Positions 6,946 through 15,302 of a stretch of 18,960 bases of DNA are shown here, in pieces. Made by a program: the position numbers and the translations under genes. The number at the start of each line of letters is the position of its first letter. Position 1 is the stretch's first letter. Under the pieces are notes generated by a model. The model saw only the letters and a program-made list of their open reading frames with translations, did no database searches and was not told where the DNA came from. Source of the DNA: JBEEPE01 sp964489645 (lineage in GTDB: Bacteria; Verrucomicrobiota; Verrucomicrobiia; Chthoniobacterales; Chthoniobacteraceae); the NCBI GenBank assembly GCA_964489645.1, contig CAZAZT010000079.1, forward strand, positions 1-18,960, written 5' to 3'.

Positions 6946-8319
6946 ATGGATTTTGTTCGCGCCAACAAGGGGGCAAATCGGGTCTTGGCCGGATGTCCGA
7001 TCAGTAGGCGGGGGCTGCTTAAAGACGCTCTGCGGTCAGGGATTGGGTTTGGGATTTTCATATCCACACATCCCGGTCGCGCGATGGCTCCATTCGAAAC
7101 GGGCCATCCCGGCATCCGCTCGGCTTGGGAGCTTGGTTTGTCGATCCTCAAGCCCAGCGCTGCAGAGCTTGATCGCGGGTTGAGGATTCATTCGGAAGCG
7201 ACCGTTTTCGACGCTTACGGATTCGCTCCGCGAGCATCGATTGACGGGGATGCGATGCGCGATGCGATAGAGAAGGGACTTTCAGAGGGCGAGATCACGG
7301 ATTTGCGGGAAGAGATGGCGATGACGAGATGGGCGACCGACCCGCGCGAGAGCCAAGAGTTTGAGGAGGCGTTCCGCGTTTCTGGGGTGACCTGCATCTT
7401 CCAGAATGCCGGGGAGGAAGGGAGCGATCCTCTCCGACTTCTGAAACGGCTATCCAGATTCACGCACGCAACGGATCTCGCGGGGACGCAATGCTCAAAG
7501 TTGACGAGCGCTGAGCGGGTCTCTCAAGCGAAGCGCGAGGGAAGGCACGGATTGATGTTCACAACGAATGGCGTTCCCCTGCGTCAGCAATGGGAGTCTC
7601 GCCGAGATGAGCTTAGGAACGTGAGGTTGTTCGGACAGTTGGGCGTCAGGATGATGCACCTCACCTACAATCGACGAAATCCCATCGGAGACGGAGCGGG
7701 GGAGCCAACAGATGGGGGTTTGAGCGAGTTTGGCCGCTTCGCGGTCAAGGAATTGAACCGGCTTGGCGTGGTGGTGGACGTTGCGCATTCGGGATGGCGA
7801 ACCAGCCTTGAAGCGGCGAAGGCCTCCTCTCGCCCGATGGTCGCGAGCCACACCACCCTCGGCGGGGTTTACACCCATTTCAGAGGAAAGCCTGACGAGG
7901 TTGTTCAAGCGATTTGCGATACGGACGGGTACGTGGGGATTTGCTGTATCCCGAGATTTCTGGGGGGTAACGGAGACATCGCAGATTTTGCTGAGCACAT
8001 TGCCTACGGGGTGAAGCGGTTCGGAGCCGCTCGGGTGGCCATCGGAACCGACGTTGCCCATCAATCGCAATATACGGTCGAGCAGTCAAAAAAGGTTCCT
8101 AAGCGTCCGGTTCCCTCGGTGAACACCGATCGATGGGAACACCTTTGGCCGGAGGATAACTTCGTTCCCAAGCCGCATGCCGAAAGGAGTTTGTCTTGGA
8201 CGAACTGGCCGCTGTTCACCGTTGCGATGGTGCAGAAAGGGATCCCAGAAAAGGACATCCACGCTGTCCTAGGCGAGAATGTGCTACGGGTGCTCCGTGC
8301 GAACCCGTTCACCCTCTGA
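6946..8319 (+). CDS. Exported M19-like (membrane dipeptidase family) protein with atypical metal site
   Basis: A 457-residue protein of the renal dipeptidase (M19, amidohydrolase-fold) family. A twin-arginine signal is visible: SRRGLLK at residues 20-26, a weakly hydrophobic stretch to about 40, and a possible cleavage site after the AMA at 47-49. This predicts Tat export. Family support comes from the block MMHLTYNRRN (236-245), VDVAHSG with H281, ASHTT with H302, GYVGICCIPRFLGG (328-341) and AIGTDVAH with D369, in the M19 order and spacing. In characterised M19 enzymes the first metal site is a DxHxD motif. Here the matching place reads DAYGF (89-93), so the His and second Asp are missing, and the expected bridging Glu is replaced in FTTNGV (205-210). 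The substrate and even catalysis are therefore uncertain. It is probably in one transcription unit with the sulfatase 27 nt downstream. Confidence 0.75.
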   Translation: MDFVRANKGANRVLAGCPISRRGLLKDALRSGIGFGIFISTHPGRAMAPFETGHPGIRSAWELGLSILKPSAAELDRGLRIHSEATVFDAYGFAPRASIDGDAMRDAIEKGLSEGEITDLREEMAMTRWATDPRESQEFEEAFRVSGVTCIFQNAGEEGSDPLRLLKRLSRFTHATDLAGTQCSKLTSAERVSQAKREGRHGLMFTTNGVPLRQQWESRRDELRNVRLFGQLGVRMMHLTYNRRNPIGDGAGEPTDGGLSEFGRFAVKELNRLGVVVDVAHSGWRTSLEAAKASSRPMVASHTTLGGVYTHFRGKPDEVVQAICDTDGYVGICCIPRFLGGNGDIADFAEHIAYGVKRFGAARVAIGTDVAHQSQYTVEQSKKVPKRPVPSVNTDRWEHLWPEDNFVPKPHAERSLSWTNWPLFTVAMVQKGIPEKDIHAVLGENVLRVLRANPFTL

Positions 8320-8346
8320 TTTTTCTCCAGTCGTCGGAGCATGGAT

Positions 8347-9879
8347 ATGAAAAGATTCCGATCGGTTCTCATCAGTTTGGGGATGTTGGGTTGGCTGATT
8401 CCCGCCCAAAGCGCTCCGAGCAGGCCGAATATCGTCCTGATGCTGGTGGATGATCTCGGCATCATGGACACCTCGGTCCCATTTTTGACTGGACCCGACG
8501 GACGACCGAAGTCATTCGATCTAAATATCTTCTACCGCACACCTAATCTTCAACGATTGGCTGACCGCGGAGTCCGTTTTAATCAGTTCTGCGCGATGAG
8601 CGTTTGCTCTCCGACTCGCGTTTCCATCATGACGGGGCAGAACTCTGCCAGACATCGGGTCACGAACTGGATCAATCCGGCGACCAACAATGCTGGGAGG
8701 CAAGGGCCGACCGATTGGCGCTGGGAAGGTTTGTCCAAGAACGATGTCACTCTTCCTAGGGTGCTGAAGACGCTCGGATACAGGACAATCCATGTCGGGA
8801 AAGGTCACTTCGGACCGACCGATTCGGAAGGGGCTGATCCCCGAAACATTGGTTTCGATGTGAACGTTGGCGGCACTTCGGCGGGACAGCCTCCGAGCTA
8901 TTATGGACTCCAATCGTTTGCCTCGGCGAAGGCACAGGGAAAGGGGAAGCCTTCACTGCCTGGGTTGGATGCCTATCACGGCAAAGAGATTTTTCTCACG
9001 GAGGCTCTGACGCAGGAGGCGAACCGATTGATGGAGGATGCCGTTCGTTCGGATCAGCCATTTTTTCTCTATTTTGCGCAGTACGGGGTCCATGCACCGT
9101 TCAACGCGGACCCTCGCTTCTCGGAGCATTACAAGGATTCGGGAAAGCCTCCTTGGGCGCAGGCGTTTGCGACCCTCGTGGAGGGAGTCGACAAGTCGTT
9201 GGGGGATGTCTGGCGGAAGATCGAAGCGCTTGGCGTTGCGAATGATACCCTTCTGATATTTCTCGGTGACAACGGCTCGGATGCTCCGCTGGGTGATCCT
9301 CATGCGGTTGCCTGTGCAGCGCCTCTCAGAGGCAAGAAGGGATCACACTACGAGGGAGGGATGCGCGTCCCATTTGTTGCCGCTTGGGGTGCGGATGGAG
9401 GCCGGTTCGCGGAATCATTTCCCATCGGAGAAGCGGTTGTTCAAAAGCAGCTTGGAGCGGTTTATGACATTTTTCCGACTCTGATCCGTGTGGCGGGTGG
9501 GGAGTCACCGCGGGGGCATGTGGTAGATGGCTCCTCGCTGTGGGCTTTGATGCAGGGGGCTCGTGATCCTAATCGAAACGAGACTTTCCTGATGCATTAC
9601 CCCCACGCACCTCATCGAACAGATCATTTCACCAGTTTACGAGATGGGCGGTGGAAGCTGATTTACCATTACTTCCCGACAAACATTTCTGGTGGAAGTC
9701 ATTACCAACTTTTCGATCTTCAGGAGGATCCTTTCGAGCAGGTCGACAAGGCGGGTTCGGAGCCCGCAGTCTTGAGGAGAATGGTTGCGACCCTGCGCGA
9801 TGAGTTGGTGCGGCAGGGTGCGCAGATGCCTTTGGCGATTGGTGGCACGGATCCGGTCTCCATCCAGTTGCCTGATTGA
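8347..9879 (+). CDS. Secreted formylglycine-dependent sulfatase
   Basis: A type I sulfatase of about 510 residues (alkaline phosphatase superfamily), which hydrolyses sulfate esters. An N-terminal Sec signal (MKRFRSVLISLGML, then WLIPAQSA) is followed by RPNIVLMLVDDLG with the paired metal aspartates. The active-site motif CSPTR followed by MTGQ places the cysteine converted to formylglycine at residue 87, so it is a Cys-type enzyme needing an FGE-like maturase, not seen here. Further ligands are HVGKGHFG, GVHAPF, LGDNGS, and a late RGKKGSHYEGGMRVPF. The frame also allows an ATG at 8341, but GGAG at 8336-8339 is spaced 7 nt from the ATG at 8347, which I prefer. The natural substrate, probably a sulfated polysaccharide or other sulfate ester, cannot be read from sequence. 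The M19-like gene lies directly upstream. Confidence 0.93.
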   Translation: MKRFRSVLISLGMLGWLIPAQSAPSRPNIVLMLVDDLGIMDTSVPFLTGPDGRPKSFDLNIFYRTPNLQRLADRGVRFNQFCAMSVCSPTRVSIMTGQNSARHRVTNWINPATNNAGRQGPTDWRWEGLSKNDVTLPRVLKTLGYRTIHVGKGHFGPTDSEGADPRNIGFDVNVGGTSAGQPPSYYGLQSFASAKAQGKGKPSLPGLDAYHGKEIFLTEALTQEANRLMEDAVRSDQPFFLYFAQYGVHAPFNADPRFSEHYKDSGKPPWAQAFATLVEGVDKSLGDVWRKIEALGVANDTLLIFLGDNGSDAPLGDPHAVACAAPLRGKKGSHYEGGMRVPFVAAWGADGGRFAESFPIGEAVVQKQLGAVYDIFPTLIRVAGGESPRGHVVDGSSLWALMQGARDPNRNETFLMHYPHAPHRTDHFTSLRDGRWKLIYHYFPTNISGGSHYQLFDLQEDPFEQVDKAGSEPAVLRRMVATLRDELVRQGAQMPLAIGGTDPVSIQLPD

Positions 9880-9982
9880 TCTCGCGCCCTTCGGTCTCTG
9901 GCCACGTCCATGAGAACCACTCAACTCTCGACCGCTCGCGCTGGGGTGCTTAAATTCTTGGTTCCTCAATTCCATTCCTGAA

Positions 9983-10969
9983 ATGAATAAACCCATCCGT
10001 GTTGCGGTAACCGGCGCTGCCGGCCAAATTGGCTACTCCCTCTTGTTCAGAATCGCCTCTGGTTCGATGTTCGGCCCAAATCAGCCGGTCGAGTTGAGCC
10101 TGATCGAAATTCCTGCCGCCCTTGGCGCGCTCGAAGGGGTTGTCATGGAGTTGGACGACTGTGCTTTCCCTCTCCTTAAAAAGGTTGTCGCGACTGCCGA
10201 TCTTGCTGAAGGGTTCCGCGGGGTGAACTGGGCCCTTCTTGTGGGCTCGGTTCCACGCAAGCAGGGGATGGAGCGCAAAGATCTCTTGGGCATCAACGGG
10301 AGAATCTTCATCTCGCAAGGACAAGCAATCCAAGCGAACGCCGCCCCTGACATCCGTACTCTGGTTGTGGGAAACCCATGCAACACCAACTGCTTGATCG
10401 CGATGAACAACGCGCGAGAGATCCCATCGAATCGTTGGTTCGCAATGACAAAATTGGATGAAAACCGGGCCAAGTCTCAGTTAGCGGCAAAGGCTGGGGT
10501 TGAGGTGTCAGCGGTCACAAACCTCACGATTTGGGGAAATCACTCAGCAACCCAGTACCCAGACTTTTACAATGCGAAGATCGGTGGTCGCCCCGCGACG
10601 CAGATGATCAATGATCATGCTTGGCTCGAAGGAGATTTCATCTCGACCGTCCAACAACGCGGCGCGGCAATCATCAAGGCACGAGGAGCGTCGTCAGCAG
10701 CTTCTGCCGCCAATGCAGTGGTAGATTCAGTTCGCAGTCTCACAACTCCGACGCCTCCTGGCGATTGGTTCAGTGTGGCAGTGTGCTCCCCTGGGGACTA
10801 CGGAGTCGCACCGGGCTTGATTTCGTCATTCCCCATCCGGACGGATGGCAACAGTTGGGAGATCGTGAAGGACGTTCCGATCAATGAGTTCTCGCGGAAG
10901 AAGATAGACCTTTCCGTTGATGAGCTTTCGCAAGAACGGGATTTGGTCCGTGAGTTGATTCCAGCGTAA
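9983..10969 (+). CDS. mdh: NAD-dependent malate dehydrogenase (type 2)
   Basis: This enzyme interconverts malate and oxaloacetate in the TCA cycle, in the cytoplasm. The 328-residue protein has the Rossmann loop GAAGQIGYSLLFRIASG (11-27) and a glutamate after the second strand (LIEIP, E42) that favours NAD. The substrate-binding arginines are in PRKQGMERKDLL (R92, R98), with GNPCNTN (N131), TKLDENRAKSQLA (R162) and the catalytic histidine in IWGNHSATQYPD (H187). Length and motifs match the cytosolic-type bacterial Mdh group rather than the mitochondrial-like E. coli enzyme. No Shine-Dalgarno is visible. A 103-nt gap without a clear terminator separates it from the sulfatase. It begins a closely spaced series that continues with miaB. 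Confidence 0.96.
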   Translation: MNKPIRVAVTGAAGQIGYSLLFRIASGSMFGPNQPVELSLIEIPAALGALEGVVMELDDCAFPLLKKVVATADLAEGFRGVNWALLVGSVPRKQGMERKDLLGINGRIFISQGQAIQANAAPDIRTLVVGNPCNTNCLIAMNNAREIPSNRWFAMTKLDENRAKSQLAAKAGVEVSAVTNLTIWGNHSATQYPDFYNAKIGGRPATQMINDHAWLEGDFISTVQQRGAAIIKARGASSAASAANAVVDSVRSLTTPTPPGDWFSVAVCSPGDYGVAPGLISSFPIRTDGNSWEIVKDVPINEFSRKKIDLSVDELSQERDLVRELIPA

Positions 10970-11015
10970 GCGGTCTCCGATAAGGGTGCGCGGTTGATCC
11001 GAAACACGCCTTCCC

Positions 11016-12389
11016 ATGCCCAAGGTTTTCATCAAGACGTACGGATGCCAGATGAACGAGCGCGACTCGGATCAAGTGGCCAAGGATCTCATGGATCGGG
11101 GCTATCTGCTGACATCCAAAGAGTCTGAGGCTGATGTCGTTTTGCTGAACACCTGTAGCGTACGGGACATGGCCGAGCAAAAGGCCCTCGGTAAGATGGG
11201 CCTTCTGGGCCGTTTGCGGGCAAACAAACCCGAAATGGTTTTCGGTTTTCTGGGATGCATGGCCCAGAGCAGGGGAGCAGAACTCGTCAAAGAGATGGGC
11301 CATGTTGACCTTGTGGTGGGCACGCAAAAGTTCCACAAGGTTGCCGAATACGTTGATTCTCTTGTTCGCCGGAAGCGCGATCTGAAGGACCGCTTGATGG
11401 ATGACGTTCGGTTCTCGATTGTCGACATCGATGAGGAAGAGGGGTCCCAAGGGACGATCCGGGATCATGTGCTCGAGGAAATGCAGTGCTCTGCTTTCGT
11501 ATCGATCATGCAGGGATGCAACATGCACTGTGCATTCTGCATTGTACCAAGCACTCGGGGATCGGAGAGGTCTCGTCCAATCGCGGAGATCGTTGATGAG
11601 GTTCGGCGACTGGTCGATCAGGGGATCAAGGAAGTCACCCTTCTAGGGCAGATCGTGAACCTGTACGGAAGACATGAGTTCGAGAAGGGCTCTGATGGGA
11701 AAAGTCCTTTTGTCCAGCTGCTTGACGCCGTTCATTCTGTGGATGGTTTACGCCGTTTGAGATTCACATCCCCGCACCCGATCGGGTTTCGATCGGACCT
11801 TGTCGAGGCGTTCGCGCGCCTACCAAAGCTGATGCCGCATGTGCACCTTCCGATGCAGTCGGGCTCAGATCGGATCCTCAAGTTGATGCGGCGCGCCTAC
11901 ACGGTTGAGAAGTATGTGGATCTCACGGAACGGCTGCGACGTGCGCGTCCCGGAGTTGCGATCACGACGGATGTGATCGTTGGGTTTCCTGGAGAAACTG
12001 AGGCGGAATATCTGGAGACCAGGGCTTTGGTTGAGCATATCGCTTTCGACAATGCATTTATCTTCCGATACTCCCCTCGGAAGGATACACCTGCGGCAGA
12101 GATGGAGGGGCAGCTGCCTGACGAAGTGAAGGAGGCTCGAAACCAAGATCTTCTGCGCGTCATCGACGCTTTGGCCATCGCGAAAGGGGAGAGCCTCGTG
12201 GGCTCCGATCAGGAGGTGCTTTGTGAGGGGACCAGCAAGACCAACGAGAATCGCCTCAGCGGTAGGAGCCCTGACAACAAGATCGTGATTTTCGAAGGCG
12301 GCCCGCGTCTGATTGGAGAGATTTTTCCGGTGCGAATCGAGCGATCCTCAGGTTTCAGCCTATACGGTTCTCCGTTGATCCATCTGTGA
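11016..12389 (+). CDS. miaB: tRNA-2-methylthio-N6-isopentenyladenosine37 synthase MiaB
   Basis: MiaB is a radical-SAM methylthiotransferase that modifies A37 of tRNAs reading UNN codons. The N-terminal UPF0004 domain carries three cluster cysteines at C11 (TYGCQMNERDS), C47 (LNTCSVRD) and C81 (GFLGCMAQ). The radical-SAM cluster is C168/C172/C175 in GCNMHCAFCIVPSTRG. A C-terminal TRAM domain begins near residue 395 and includes TSKTNENRLSGR. The 457-residue length is normal, and YGCQMNERDS plus the NE-R-SGR pattern favour MiaB over MtaB or RimO. The segment usually written GQNVNSYG reads GQIVNLYG here. The gene starts 46 nt after mdh, without a Shine-Dalgarno, and ends 32 nt before the chosen trpA start. 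Confidence 0.95.
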   Translation: MPKVFIKTYGCQMNERDSDQVAKDLMDRGYLLTSKESEADVVLLNTCSVRDMAEQKALGKMGLLGRLRANKPEMVFGFLGCMAQSRGAELVKEMGHVDLVVGTQKFHKVAEYVDSLVRRKRDLKDRLMDDVRFSIVDIDEEEGSQGTIRDHVLEEMQCSAFVSIMQGCNMHCAFCIVPSTRGSERSRPIAEIVDEVRRLVDQGIKEVTLLGQIVNLYGRHEFEKGSDGKSPFVQLLDAVHSVDGLRRLRFTSPHPIGFRSDLVEAFARLPKLMPHVHLPMQSGSDRILKLMRRAYTVEKYVDLTERLRRARPGVAITTDVIVGFPGETEAEYLETRALVEHIAFDNAFIFRYSPRKDTPAAEMEGQLPDEVKEARNQDLLRVIDALAIAKGESLVGSDQEVLCEGTSKTNENRLSGRSPDNKIVIFEGGPRLIGEIFPVRIERSSGFSLYGSPLIHL

Positions 12390-12421
12390 GTCCGAATAGT
12401 CGATCCTTCCATCCCACACTT

Positions 12422-13228
12422 ATGGCAAACCGCATTGACGAACGTTTTAAGGCACTGAAAAGCGCAGGAAAAGCTGCCTTGGTCACCTATATTGGAGCTG
12501 GCGATCCTGGAATGCAGGAGACGATCGACATCGCTTTGGAGTTCGATCGGATCGGTGTTGACGTTTTGGAGTTAGGATTGCCTTTCTCGGATCCGCTCGC
12601 GGATGGCATCGTGAATCAACTCGCTGCAGCGAGGGCCCTTGCTGCAGGGGCCACCACAGCTGGGGTTCTTGAGGCGGTGAAGCGTATCCGTTTGTCGGCG
12701 GACATCCCAATCGTCCTCTACACCTACATGAATCCGATCTATCGGTACGGGTTCGCAAAGTTTGTGAAGGATGCAGAGAGTGCTGGGGTTGATGGACTTC
12801 TCATCCTCGATTTGCCCCCAGACGAGGACGAACGGAATCCAGATCTTCAAGTTGCAAGTAACCTTCGTCGGATCCGCTTGATCGCCCCAACCTCTCCGGA
12901 ACAGCGGATCTCACGCTTGGTCAACGATGCCAGCGGTTTCATCTACTACGTTTCTCGAGAAGGAGTTACCGGAGAGCGTTCGGACATCGCGGACAGTCTT
13001 CCGGAACGCGTTGCCGCAATTCGGGCGAGGACGACGTTGCCGATTGCGGTGGGCTTCGGCATATCCACCCCTGAACAGGTATCGCAGGTCGCTCGTTGTG
13101 CGGATGGTGTGGTTGTTGGGAGCGCGATTGTGCGGAGGATTGCGGAGAATGCAGCGGCTCCGGATCTCGCCGCGCGCATTGCGAGTTTTGTGCGGCCCTT
13201 GGTGGCTGCTGCACACCGAGATTCTTGA
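12422..13228 (+). CDS. trpA: Tryptophan synthase alpha subunit
   Basis: TrpA cleaves indole-3-glycerol phosphate to indole and glyceraldehyde-3-phosphate and passes indole to TrpB. From the ATG at 12422 it has 268 residues, the family's usual length. The catalytic acid E50 is in VDVLELGLPFSDPLADG and D61 follows in the same motif, matching E. coli E49 and D60. YTYMNPIYRYG, GVDGLLILDLPPDE, FIYYVSREGVTG, and the phosphate-binding VGFGIS and GVVVGSAIV motifs complete the barrel. The frame extends to a GTG at 12386 overlapping the miaB stop, but the 12 extra residues are not family-like. No Shine-Dalgarno is visible. trpB and other trp genes are not in the window, so trpA is detached from the usual trp cluster here. 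malQ starts 18 nt after its stop, suggesting cotranscription. Confidence 0.95.
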   Translation: MANRIDERFKALKSAGKAALVTYIGAGDPGMQETIDIALEFDRIGVDVLELGLPFSDPLADGIVNQLAAARALAAGATTAGVLEAVKRIRLSADIPIVLYTYMNPIYRYGFAKFVKDAESAGVDGLLILDLPPDEDERNPDLQVASNLRRIRLIAPTSPEQRISRLVNDASGFIYYVSREGVTGERSDIADSLPERVAAIRARTTLPIAVGFGISTPEQVSQVARCADGVVVGSAIVRRIAENAAAPDLAARIASFVRPLVAAAHRDS

Positions 13229-13246
13229 GATCTTCGCACTGGCGCC

Positions 13247-14968
13247 ATGCACTCTCCTCTGACATCGGAAAAGAGAAGCGGCATCCTCGTTCCGTTGTTC
13301 GCACTTCGAGGGGCGACCGATCATGGGGTGGGAGACACCTGCGCGATGAAGCAGCTCATCACGTGGTGTTCCTCGCACAATATCCGGTTGATCCAACTGC
13401 TCCCGATCAACGAAACGGGCTCGGATAATTCCCCGTACAACGCGATCTCCTCGGTGGCGTTGGACCCGCTGACCATTTCGCTAAACTCTGCCGACGTGCC
13501 GGGATTGACGACCTCAGATGTTGATGACGAGCTCCGACACTTCGGCTGGCCGTTTCGAAAGCTCAGTCGCGTGGCCTACGAAGTTGCAAAGCCTTTCAAA
13601 ACGGCGGTATTGAGGAGGGGATACCAGCGCTTTCTGACCGCGCAAACGTTTGATCTCGAACGGCAAGCATTCCAGCAGTGGAAGGAACGAGAGTCTGGTT
13701 GGCTGTCTGCGTACGTCCGGTTTCGGTCCATCATGGACAAGTTTGAGGGGGACGAGCGCTGGACCTTGTGGCCCGCCGAGTATCGAAGCCTTTCTCGCTT
13801 CGAGGGCTACCTAGAACAACTTTCCCCTTCTGAACGGGCTGAGTGGGAGAGCGGTTGGGACTTTATCGCGTGGGTTCAGTGGGTGGCACATCGTCAGTGG
13901 AGCTCTGTTCGGCTTCATGCGGATCGTCTTGGTATCTCATTGATGGGCGACATCCCGTTTGGGGTGAACTATTTCAGTGCGGATGTATTCGAGCGTCCGG
14001 AACGATTTGATCTTGAGTGGAGTGGGGGGGCGCCACCTGAGCCGGCGTTTCAGGACGATCTTTTCGTGAAGCGGTGGGGGCAGAACTGGGGAATTCCGCT
14101 CTATGATGAGGAAGCACAGGGGGCCGAAGATTTTGTTTGGTGGAGAAGGCGCGTTCGCAAGAACCGTGAAACTTTCCATATGTTCCGGATGGACCACATC
14201 CTCGGGATCTATCGGATCTACGGGTTTCCATGGCGGCCCGAAATGAACTCCATGATGGCCAACCTGTCGTTGGAACAAGTTCTGTCGCTGCATCGCGGGC
14301 ACGCCCCTCGGTTCCATCCTCGGTCTGACGAGACGGAGGCTGACCGTCAGTTGAACCGTGCTCACGGCGAAAGGTTCTTGAAAGTTCTGTTAGAGGAGGC
14401 GGGCCCGCACGGCTTGGTGGGGGAAGACCTCGGAACGGTGCCGGATTACGTGAGGCCGAGCCTGCTGTCCCATGATGTGCCCGGCTTCCGGATACCCTAT
14501 TGGGAGTTGGAGTGGGATACGCGCCTGACGCCGGGGAGCGACTACGACGAATGCTCGGTAGCCACTTATGCGACGCACGATCATGATCCTCTGCGTACGA
14601 TGTGGGAGAGGTGGATGTCGGTGATTGCCCGAGGCGAATCGGGACTTCGGAGCGATGCCGAGGCGCGTGATCGAGCGTGGTGGGAAGTTCGGCGCCTTGG
14701 CGACTGGGCCGGCTTCGAGGTGCCACATATTCTTCCCTTTGAGCAGGTTCACGAGGCGCTGGTGAGAGCTCTCCTGCGTCTTCCATCCCGCATCGTTGTC
14801 TTCATGATCACCGATCTGTTTGGAAGCGGACAACGATTTAACGTTCCCGGAGCGGTGGCTGATTCCAACTGGTCCGCACGGATTGAAACCCCGATTGACC
14901 AATGGGATGATGTGCCTTCCTTGAAGCACCTTCTCGAGCGGATTCACATCGAACTCGCCCGAGTTTAA
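13247..14968 (+). CDS. malQ: 4-alpha-glucanotransferase (amylomaltase, GH77)
   Basis: MalQ transfers glucan segments between maltodextrins and feeds maltose and glycogen breakdown. The 573-residue protein opens with GILVPLFALRG and has LPINETGSDNSPYNAISS (53-70), the usual acceptor-site region. MGDIPFGVNYFSADVF (233-248) and the GGAPPEPAF (260-268) region follow. The catalytic residues are the nucleophile D316 in FRMDHILGIYRIYG, the acid/base E393 in VGEDLGTVPDYV, and the third carboxylate D445 in YATHDHDP. Nucleophile to acid/base spacing is 77 residues, about 30 more than in Thermus amylomaltase, owing to an insertion around 330-372. The gene sits between trpA (18 nt) and gatC (44 nt), a mixed-function series. 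It fits functionally with the glycogen synthase near the left end. Confidence 0.95.
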   Translation: MHSPLTSEKRSGILVPLFALRGATDHGVGDTCAMKQLITWCSSHNIRLIQLLPINETGSDNSPYNAISSVALDPLTISLNSADVPGLTTSDVDDELRHFGWPFRKLSRVAYEVAKPFKTAVLRRGYQRFLTAQTFDLERQAFQQWKERESGWLSAYVRFRSIMDKFEGDERWTLWPAEYRSLSRFEGYLEQLSPSERAEWESGWDFIAWVQWVAHRQWSSVRLHADRLGISLMGDIPFGVNYFSADVFERPERFDLEWSGGAPPEPAFQDDLFVKRWGQNWGIPLYDEEAQGAEDFVWWRRRVRKNRETFHMFRMDHILGIYRIYGFPWRPEMNSMMANLSLEQVLSLHRGHAPRFHPRSDETEADRQLNRAHGERFLKVLLEEAGPHGLVGEDLGTVPDYVRPSLLSHDVPGFRIPYWELEWDTRLTPGSDYDECSVATYATHDHDPLRTMWERWMSVIARGESGLRSDAEARDRAWWEVRRLGDWAGFEVPHILPFEQVHEALVRALLRLPSRIVVFMITDLFGSGQRFNVPGAVADSNWSARIETPIDQWDDVPSLKHLLERIHIELARV

Positions 14969-15012
14969 TCGGCCCCGACCCTTCACCAGATACCCGAACT
15001 TCCACTACAACA

Positions 15013-15297
15013 ATGAGCAACGACTTCGACATCCAATACACGGCCCGCTTGGCCAGAATGGATCTTCAACCGGCTGAGGCGGAAACATTCCAACGTCAAC
15101 TTCAAGGAATCCTTGGATACGTTGAAAAGTTGAAAGAGGTCAATGTGGAAGGCATTGAACCCACGCATCATACAGCTCCGTCGTTCAATGTGTTCCGAGC
15201 GGATGCCGACCAAGCGGGTCTGACAGCGAAAGACTCTCTCTCAAACGCTCCTCGCCAAGCGAGCGGCCTCTTCATCGTCACCAAAGTCATCGAGTAA
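15013..15297 (+). CDS. gatC: Asp-tRNA(Asn)/Glu-tRNA(Gln) amidotransferase subunit C
   Basis: GatC is the small subunit that holds GatA and GatB together in the GatCAB complex, which amidates misacylated Glu-tRNA(Gln) or Asp-tRNA(Asn). The 94-residue protein shows the family pattern: YTARLARMDLQPAEAETFQRQLQGILGYVEKLKEVNVEGIEPTHH in its helical first half, and a C-terminal NAPRQASGLFIVTKVIE that wraps GatA in known structures. Length is typical. It lies 5 nt upstream of gatA, so the two are surely cotranscribed. The ATG has no Shine-Dalgarno. Presence of GatCAB implies that the organism relies on indirect aminoacylation for at least one of these tRNAs. Confidence 0.95.
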   Translation: MSNDFDIQYTARLARMDLQPAEAETFQRQLQGILGYVEKLKEVNVEGIEPTHHTAPSFNVFRADADQAGLTAKDSLSNAPRQASGLFIVTKVIE

Positions 15298-15302
15298 ACG
15301 CC

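Noticed and set aside
6275..6976. A 233-residue minus-strand frame opposite ssb
   Set aside because: It lies over the whole ssb gene, has no recognisable domain, and is explained by the codon bias of ssb on the other strand.
13937..14986. Long minus-strand frames opposite malQ (up to 270 residues)
   Set aside because: They are low-complexity, Arg/Pro/Ser-rich shadows of a clear GH77 gene with all catalytic residues.
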